From Entamoeba invadens IP1 (Eukaryota > Evosea > Mastigamoebida > Endamoebidae): 33,812 bases of DNA. Under the pieces are notes generated by a model. That model was not told where the DNA came from and did no database searches. It saw only the letters and a program-made list of their open reading frames with translations. How positions within the stretch are numbered: the first letter of the stretch is position 1; every line of letters begins with the position of its first letter. The translations under genes and the position numbers were made by a program. The stretch is from contig NW_004440426.1 in NCBI RefSeq assembly GCF_000330505.1, positions 603,246 to 637,057 of the forward strand. The letters are read 5' to 3'. Below are positions 28,459 through 33,812 of this stretch, one piece after another.

Positions 28459-28599
28459 AAAGCCATCTGGTACTCATTCTTAAAAAAGTGTTATTAAAAC
28501 TATTATTTGGTTTTCTATTTTCTATTTTCATTAAAAAAAATAATAGTATTGTTTTAACTTCCTGAAACTGCGTTTTTTCTTTTTGTGTTCTAAATATAT

Positions 28600-28644
28600 A
28601 AAACATTGGGGGTTGTATCCAATTTCAAAGAAAAAAAGGAATAT
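28600..28644 (-). repeat. Right terminal inverted repeat of 3.1-kb element
   Basis: AAAACATTGGGGGTTGTATCC... mirrors 25531-25574. Confidence 0.88.
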
Positions 28645-29005
28645 CTTATTAATTTTTGTTATCATTTGAATATTAATTTTACTAAAATCACAAGGATAAA
28701 AAATTACAAAGAAGCCCAAACAGGTTTTCCCTCTTTTTTTATTTTTTTAAAACTCAGAAAAAAATAAAACATCAACTTTTTAAATATTTTTCGAATAAAA
28801 CAGAAAAACAAAGCTCTAATGCATTAAAAACACATATGAAAAATTTGTAGTTAATATTTTAATAAAAAAAACATAATAATACTATTAAAATAGACAATTC
28901 TTTCAAATATAATAATTCAAAATACCTCATTCAACAATCTTAAGATTAATCCTCATTGTAATATCACCCTTATTATTAACTCAAAACTCTTAATATAAAT
29001 ACACC
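28645..29005. other. Intergenic, AT-rich
   Basis: Flank of the 3.1-kb element and upstream region of the PARG gene. AAACAGGTTTTCC near 28720 resembles part of the MITE end, but no paired repeat was found. No gene. Confidence 0.5.
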
Positions 29006-30436
29006 ATGTCAACTCAAGAATGTCCTTTTTCACGTTTCTGTGTATCTGAATATTGTACATTAACACACCCATCTCCATTTTTAGATCTTTTACCACCAAC
29101 TCCAGAAGATCCCAGAATCACTACTTCTCCTTATCGACTTAGAAACTGGTTACGTATTAAAGCTGTTATACCTTTAATTAAAACAGTTTCAGATTTGTCA
29201 ATTTATTTATCTTCTTTATTGACATCAGCTTCTTTTTTTTCAAAAGGAACGCTTTCAGTGATAACCCTCCACGCCTTTGAAAATTTAACACCAGAAGAAG
29301 TGAAATCCTTTGAGGAAGAGATTTTACCGACAATCACTGAACTCGTTTTAGGCTCAGAAAATGTGTTACACCCACCACCCGTGATTATGAACACTAATGC
29401 ACTCCAACTGTTAACAAGAAGACAATGCGCATCATTTTTGGCTTGTGGTTTTCTTGGATTATTCTCTACAACACTCAGAAAGAACTATAGAAACCACCCC
29501 GATGTAACTGGCTTTGTGAGTATGTTTACTTCAAGTGATCAAGTCAGCCTAACTCGATTAAGGTGTTTTATTGGGTACTTTCATGTAATTCACAATAACA
29601 TGAAGAATCAACATTTCATGAGAGAGCTTGTGACATTCAATCGAGTAGATTCACCCCCATTTGATGTTAAACGACTCTTACAAGCAAAGATTAAATTCAG
29701 TGGAATTAGTGTGAATGACGAGATGGGCATCATGGACTTCCCAGAAACTACATTAAAGGCCGATTTTGCGAATAAATATCTTGGTGGCGGTGTCTTGAGA
29801 GGAGGGAACGTTCAAGAAGAGATCATGTTTATGGAGTGTCCAGAGATGATTTGTGGTTTATTCATTAATACTGTGATGGATGACTTTACCACAATTCGGA
29901 TATCTGGTGCTATCAGATACACCCAAATAGTTGGGTATGGTGGGAGAATTGAATTTAAAAAAATCTTTGAAGAGCAAGTGAAGCAAAACATAGTAGCTTT
30001 GGATGCACTTGTATTTGGAAGAGACAAAGAGGCTCAATTTAAGAGCGACTCTATTCAACGAGAAATGACTAAAATCTATTCTGCGGTACACAGTGCATAT
30101 GAAGATAACTTATCTGACTTTGTCACTGGGAAATGGGGATGTGGTGTTTTTGGTGGAGATGTTATTCTCAAGTTCTTGTTACAAAGCGTTGTGTGCTGTT
30201 ACTGCAAAAGAAAAATGACGTTCACAACTTTCCACGACAAAAAGACTTTTGAGGAGATCAATGAGTTCTTGCACAAACTCGAAAAGGATCCCCCAGAACT
30301 TGGAAACTTTGTTGAGTGGATTTTTTGGTATATTAATACTAAACAAGAATGGAGAACTGTACTCAAAGACGAGACATTGCCCTCAGGCTCTAAGCCATTT
30401 AAAGCTTCGACAAATGATCAATGCATAATTGCTTGA
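29006..30436 (+). CDS. Poly(ADP-ribose) glycohydrolase (PARG)
   Basis: 476 residues. The catalytic macrodomain carries the PARG signature: ANKYLGGGVLRGGNVQEEI, with GGG at 260-262 and QEE at 270-272; the second Glu (E272) corresponds to the catalytic Glu of human PARG. Upstream, VSLTRLRCFIGYF and VDFP-like blocks fit the accessory helical part of the fold. The enzyme cleaves ribose-ribose bonds in poly(ADP-ribose), reversing PARP modification after DNA damage or stress. The first 21 residues show C6-x5-C12-x4-C17-x3-H21, a Nab2/ZC3H14-type CCCH zinc-finger pattern followed by Pro, which is not usual for PARG. The start is the first ATG. Nuclear or cytosolic location is not shown by sequence. 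Confidence 0.9.
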   Translation: MSTQECPFSRFCVSEYCTLTHPSPFLDLLPPTPEDPRITTSPYRLRNWLRIKAVIPLIKTVSDLSIYLSSLLTSASFFSKGTLSVITLHAFENLTPEEVKSFEEEILPTITELVLGSENVLHPPPVIMNTNALQLLTRRQCASFLACGFLGLFSTTLRKNYRNHPDVTGFVSMFTSSDQVSLTRLRCFIGYFHVIHNNMKNQHFMRELVTFNRVDSPPFDVKRLLQAKIKFSGISVNDEMGIMDFPETTLKADFANKYLGGGVLRGGNVQEEIMFMECPEMICGLFINTVMDDFTTIRISGAIRYTQIVGYGGRIEFKKIFEEQVKQNIVALDALVFGRDKEAQFKSDSIQREMTKIYSAVHSAYEDNLSDFVTGKWGCGVFGGDVILKFLLQSVVCCYCKRKMTFTTFHDKKTFEEINEFLHKLEKDPPELGNFVEWIFWYINTKQEWRTVLKDETLPSGSKPFKASTNDQCIIA

Positions 30437-30534
30437 CATTAAAAAATTTTGGTTTCATATAACTTAGTCAATTTAGTGCTCACGTCTAATTTAAAATAAG
30501 GAAGATATATGCCTTTTATTAATAAATTAACTCT

Positions 30535-31887
30535 TCACGCAGTTTTTGGCTGTGGTGATGTTTCTTTTATATCACTTTGTTGTTCTGTTGACACTCGTGG
30601 TGTGTTTTGCACACCAAGACTTTTCAAATCGATCTCCGTGCAATCCTTCAATGTTTCTCCGAGGCCGAAATTTGACAATTTGATGGCCATATCTTCTAGG
30701 TCTCCACTAACTAATAGCCCCAATACCTCCTTCACTATTTTCTCTGCCTTTTCTAAAGTGATTTCTTCATTAATTGAATTTTGGATAGACGACCAACAGA
30801 GTACTTTTAAGACTCGATACCACTCGACTGCAATAGCAAATGCGTGTGTCTTCTCTTCCTCTTCATTTCCGGTGATCATTTGTATAAGTTTGTCCGTCAC
30901 ACTTTTGTTCTTTGAAAGAATCGTTAAGAGGAATTTTTTAGTTTGCCCGATATCAGAGCTTTTTCGACACTCAAAAAGGATTGCGATGTTGACCATCCGA
31001 TTCATAACGCTCAGAACTGCTTTATCGAGTGGCACATCTTTCAATTCCTTTTCGAGTAAAAAGAGTTCTTTTTGTGCGGCCTCGTCTTTAATCGAGAAGC
31101 TTGCCTTTTGCACGGAAATGAAAAATCGTTGTGTCATTTGTGGTATGTTTTCCAACGTCTTCTTCACAAGACTTTCGTCTTGCGACCCCGCGTTCATGAC
31201 ATTCATACACTTGCAACACTGAATTGTTTTTGTTTTGTTGTATAACACTAACTCATCTGCATGGCATTTTGTGCACTTATCGATTTTGACAAGGGCGTTT
31301 CGCGTCGCGGAAACCGTCTCAAAGACGCCAAGACACAATTTTGAATGTAATTTGGTGATCGACTCATTCAGTTGCATTCGCGACTCTTCCGTACTCAAAT
31401 CGCTTTTGTTCAAGACAAAGCAGACCGGGACGTCCATTAATATCGTGTTACATATCTCTTCTTCAAACGGCTGAAGTCTCCCCGACACGGAGTTTAACAC
31501 AAACCACACAATATGGACCCGCTTTTTCTCCGTCTGGACGTCCAAAAACTTATTTAAAGAATTTGCAAAATTTTGTGTGTCGATCGGAGAGATCCCCTTC
31601 GAGTCGTAAATCGTGATTTTCGACGAGGTGTATTTTTTGAAGTTCTCAGTCGTCTCACTTGTCTCTCCCTCAGCAGCTACCGTCTCTTTAAATATCGTGT
31701 TAATCAATGATGACTTTCCAACACCACTTTGCCCTATAACAAGTATGACTGGAATTTGGTTTAAACTCACCATTGAGGTGTATAATTTAGTCACTGCATC
31801 AATGTGCGCTTCTATGTCTTTAGATAAGGGGTTTGTCATTTCAGCGACGGCATACTCACTCGGGTCTTCAATCTCCTTTTCTGACAT
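30535..31887 (-). CDS. P-loop GTPase with zinc-binding-like insertion
   Basis: 450 residues from the ATG at 31887. GTPase motifs in order: G1 GQSGVGKSS at 52-60, G3 DSKG at 95-98, G4 NKSD at 160-163, and G5-like SAT at 193-195. Thr residues at 76-80 could be the switch-I Thr. Directly after G5 comes C205-x2-C208 ... C224/C225-x-C227, probably a small zinc ribbon. The C-terminal 200 residues are predicted helical (Ala/Glu/Lys/Leu), ending in a Pro/Ser/Thr-rich tail. It belongs to the TRAFAC/Era-like class (MMR_HSR1); similar GTPases occur in Entamoeba and fungi with unknown roles. It converges on the PARG gene. Confidence 0.85.
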   Translation of the reverse strand: MSEKEIEDPSEYAVAEMTNPLSKDIEAHIDAVTKLYTSMVSLNQIPVILVIGQSGVGKSSLINTIFKETVAAEGETSETTENFKKYTSSKITIYDSKGISPIDTQNFANSLNKFLDVQTEKKRVHIVWFVLNSVSGRLQPFEEEICNTILMDVPVCFVLNKSDLSTEESRMQLNESITKLHSKLCLGVFETVSATRNALVKIDKCTKCHADELVLYNKTKTIQCCKCMNVMNAGSQDESLVKKTLENIPQMTQRFFISVQKASFSIKDEAAQKELFLLEKELKDVPLDKAVLSVMNRMVNIAILFECRKSSDIGQTKKFLLTILSKNKSVTDKLIQMITGNEEEEKTHAFAIAVEWYRVLKVLCWSSIQNSINEEITLEKAEKIVKEVLGLLVSGDLEDMAIKLSNFGLGETLKDCTEIDLKSLGVQNTPRVSTEQQSDIKETSPQPKTA

Positions 31888-33220
31888 ATGTTTGGGTTTT
31901 TATGTTTAAGGTTTTCATTTTTTTCATTCTGCTTTGCACTTCGGTCGAAGATATAGATTTCATATGGTTGTTTTCTTATTCAATTTAGTTCGTTTGTTTT
32001 TAAAAGAGTTTGTGATGTATTTGTTGATTTTGGTAAGAGAAACGCTAAATTGCAGCGTCTATTTTAATCAAGTCAGTGTATTTTAATTCACAATTTATTA
32101 TTAATTTATAATATAAAAGTTATTTAAGTATAATTTGATTGAGCAATATCATAAATAGAATAGATATTTATAAATCATGTCAAAATAGGCTCTGGTGTAT
32201 TAATAAGTGTCTTTATCAAGTTACAAATCGATAATTAAAAAAATCAGAAAAACAAAAAAAAGAAAGAAAATTTTTGTGCAGAAAACCGTTTTTTTTAGTT
32301 CTTTTTAATAATAATTGTTAATAAATTTATTTGTGTATTTAATTTTGTTTTTTGGTTTAAAGAAAAATTCTATAACTTTACCCAATCAACTTGTATGTTT
32401 TATGGTTTTAAAATTTTTTTTACATTAATCTTTTGTTCAATAGTAAACTTTTAATAAAGTTGATTATTTTTAAACCATGTTTAATTAATTATTTTTTTAT
32501 AATTTATTTACTATACTATAATGATTTTGAATAATTAATTTGAATAATTAAAAATTAACATTTAATTTAAAAACTAAACATATCATATTTAAAAATACAC
32601 TTCAACTTAATAATAAATAATATAGTTTTGGAATTATGCCGATATAATTGATAAATTAATTTAGTAAATTTTTAATATATATATTAAATATTCATAGTTA
32701 GTAATTTAAAAAATTTTTAACCTAATACCAGGGCTGCAAACCTCAATTAAATAATCGTTTTTTGAAAAAGAAATAATGGCATTTTATCTTTTCGTATAAA
32801 ATAAATAATTTTATTCACAAAAGAACTTTTTTGCTCAATTTAAAAATAAAAATTATAAAAATTAGAAATATGCTGTTTTGGGAATGTTGTTGAATAATAT
32901 GCTCAAAACTGCACTTTATTCGCTTTTTCAAATAATAAGACCAAAAGTGTTTTGAAAAACAAATAATAACCAGAAAAAACAAATAAGAAAAATTTAAATA
33001 TTTAAACCAAAAACTAAAGAAAAATAAAACAAATAACTTTTTAAGAACATGTGTCAGTTGAATGGCATAAATAAATAATAGGAAAATGTCATTGGAATGA
33101 AGTAAAATAAAAATGTTGTCATTACATTCTGTGTTAGAACATGATATATATAACTTGTTCAAACCTTAAAGTAAAGTGACTTCCCCAAGGTGTGCAAGTT
33201 AAAATTTTTAGTCTTTTTTA
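31888..33220. other. Long AT-rich intergenic region
   Basis: About 1.3 kb of A/T-rich sequence. A minus-strand 115-codon frame (33162-32815) is Phe/Leu/Ile-rich because of base composition and is not called. CAGGGCTGCAAAC near 32731 resembles the possible transposon end at 33221. Confidence 0.5.
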
Positions 33221-33254
33221 CAGGGAAAGGGCGTGCAAGACTAAATTTTGGTTA
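33187..33254 (+). repeat. Two imperfect direct repeats, possible transposon end
   Basis: AAGGTGTGCAAGTTAAAATTTT (33187-33208) and AAAGGGCGTGCAAGACTAAATTTT (from 33226) are related and about 40 bp apart. TA (33219-33220) followed by CAGGG at 33221 is like the end of a Tc1/mariner-class element. Only one end lies in the window. Confidence 0.3.
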
Positions 33255-33320
33255 AAATAACATTTTTTTAAAAAATGTTTTTTATTAGGTTTTTATTGAA
33301 AAAAGATCTTTTAAATATCA

Positions 33321-33812
33321 ATGAAACGAAAATGCTCAATGAAAAGAGAAATTGATTTGCTGAGCTTTCTAAAGTTATACAACGAAGAATTAGACAATAA
33401 CAAACTATCGATTGATGAGTATGAAGCAAATTCATCTTATTTATCATGTAAAGATATCAACAAAACAATTGAAACAAAAATAAAACGCGTTAAACAATTG
33501 ACAAACGAAATCGAAGAAATAACACAAACAAGTGCTTTGTTGAAAAGACAAATTGAAGAAGAAAGGATCAGAGTTAGAATTTTGGAAAAGAAAAACAAAA
33601 CACAAAGTGGAACTCGAACTGGTTTTACTCGTAAAAAAGAAGTGGTTAAAGATCAGGAATTAAGCACGCTGGGTCAAACTGTCATGAAAGCAAACGATGT
33701 CAATAATGAAGTGTTCAAGCAAATTCAAGAGTTGAGAGAAATTGTGACAGATGATGAACTTGTAATGAATGTTGTTGATGATAAAGCAGTAACTACAAAA
33801 ACAGTTGAACTT
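33321..33812 (+). CDS. Coiled-coil protein, 3' end outside window
   Basis: An ATG at 33321 opens a frame of 164 codons that reaches the last base of the window without a stop. The product begins MKRKCSMKREID. It is highly charged (Lys/Glu), with a heptad-like coiled coil at about residues 45-95 (KIKRVKQLTNEIEEI..., LLKRQIEEERIRVRILEKK), then an RTGFTRKKE basic patch. No family recognised. It starts 100 bp inside a possible transposon end, so it may be an element-encoded protein rather than a host gene. Confidence 0.55.
   Translation, partial: MKRKCSMKREIDLLSFLKLYNEELDNNKLSIDEYEANSSYLSCKDINKTIETKIKRVKQLTNEIEEITQTSALLKRQIEEERIRVRILEKKNKTQSGTRTGFTRKKEVVKDQELSTLGQTVMKANDVNNEVFKQIQELREIVTDDELVMNVVDDKAVTTKTVEL

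Larger units (their letters stand above)
25531..28644 (+). mobile_element. 3.1-kb DNA transposon with DDE transposase and Ulp1-like protease
   Basis: Bounded by inverted repeats of 44 bp (25531-25574) and 45 bp (28600-28644), identical over the inner 31 bp and with one gap and one mismatch outside that; weaker similarity (ATTAAT..GA) continues outward for about 15 bp, so the exact ends and target duplication are uncertain. Inside are three same-strand frames: IS630/Tc1-type transposase in two overlapping frames, then a C48-type cysteine protease. The near-identical termini and the almost intact frames suggest a relatively recent copy. Confidence 0.8.

Noticed and set aside
28714..28730. AAACAGGTTTTCC as a possible right end matching the MITE, making a larger element
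   Set aside because: Only about 12 bp are similar, the CATGACTG terminus and TA are missing, and no inverted partner fits.
32815..33162. 115-codon hydrophobic minus-strand frame
   Set aside because: Composition (Phe, Leu, Ile, Lys) is what AT-rich DNA gives by chance; no motif, no promoter box.
1..33812. tRNA or rRNA genes, CRISPR arrays
   Set aside because: I searched by eye for T-loop GGTTCGA-type motifs and for regularly spaced repeats; none gave a foldable tRNA or an array. A tRNA scan would settle this.

Overview
This window is most likely from an Entamoeba genome; E. invadens or a close relative is my best guess, made from memory of the genus rather than by comparison. Four things point there. 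(1) Intergenic DNA is very AT-rich and genes are compact on both strands. (2) The few introns have 5' GTTTGT (or close to it) and 3' TAG ends. (3) A GAACT box resembling the Entamoeba GAAC core-promoter element lies about 20-45 nt before several start codons. (4) The gene content is typical: BspA-type leucine-rich-repeat protein, TLDc proteins, many kinases, mariner debris. There are no rRNA or tRNA genes that I can see, and two 100-N assembly gaps (11194-11293, 23667-23766).

Layout. 1-4.5 kb: the 3' part of a multi-pass membrane protein and an armadillo-repeat protein. 4.6-9.4 kb (minus strand): a CDK-type kinase with one intron, a Yak1/DYRK-type kinase, a small hypothetical gene, and a DEK-like chromatin protein; a 24-bp-arm hairpin lies between the Yak1-like and hypothetical genes. 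9.9-11.1 kb (plus): a membrane-anchored metallophosphoesterase. 11.2-14.5 kb (minus): two neighbouring TLDc genes. The second becomes a 566-residue TBC-TLDc (TBC1D24-like) protein once two introns are recognised. 15-17.8 kb (minus): a leucine-rich-repeat gene broken by a frameshift and a two-exon PX-domain protein. 18.3-22.7 kb: a ketopantoate-reductase-like gene (plus) and a 1086-residue BspA-type LRR protein (minus).

22.9-28.7 kb is a mobile-element nest. It holds a decayed reading frame, a decayed mariner-like element with 81-bp perfect inverted repeats next to an assembly gap, a degenerate tandem array, a 236-bp TA-flanked MITE, and a 3.1-kb element with 44/45-bp terminal inverted repeats. 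The last is the most interesting object here. It encodes an IS630/Tc1-type DDE transposase and, downstream in the same direction, a Ulp1-like (C48) cysteine protease with its His-Asp-Gln-Cys residues present. The three reading frames are linked by two overlaps, each containing a run of exactly eight A and each needing the same change of frame.

29-31.9 kb: a poly(ADP-ribose) glycohydrolase with an apparent N-terminal CCCH zinc finger (plus) and a P-loop GTPase with a CxxC...CxC zinc-binding-like insertion (minus). 31.9-33.8 kb: AT-rich DNA, a possible further transposon end, and the start of a coiled-coil protein that runs off the window.

The genes do not form one pathway. The host genes are signalling, chromatin, ADP-ribose and trafficking genes scattered in the usual eukaryotic way, interrupted by the mobile-element nest.
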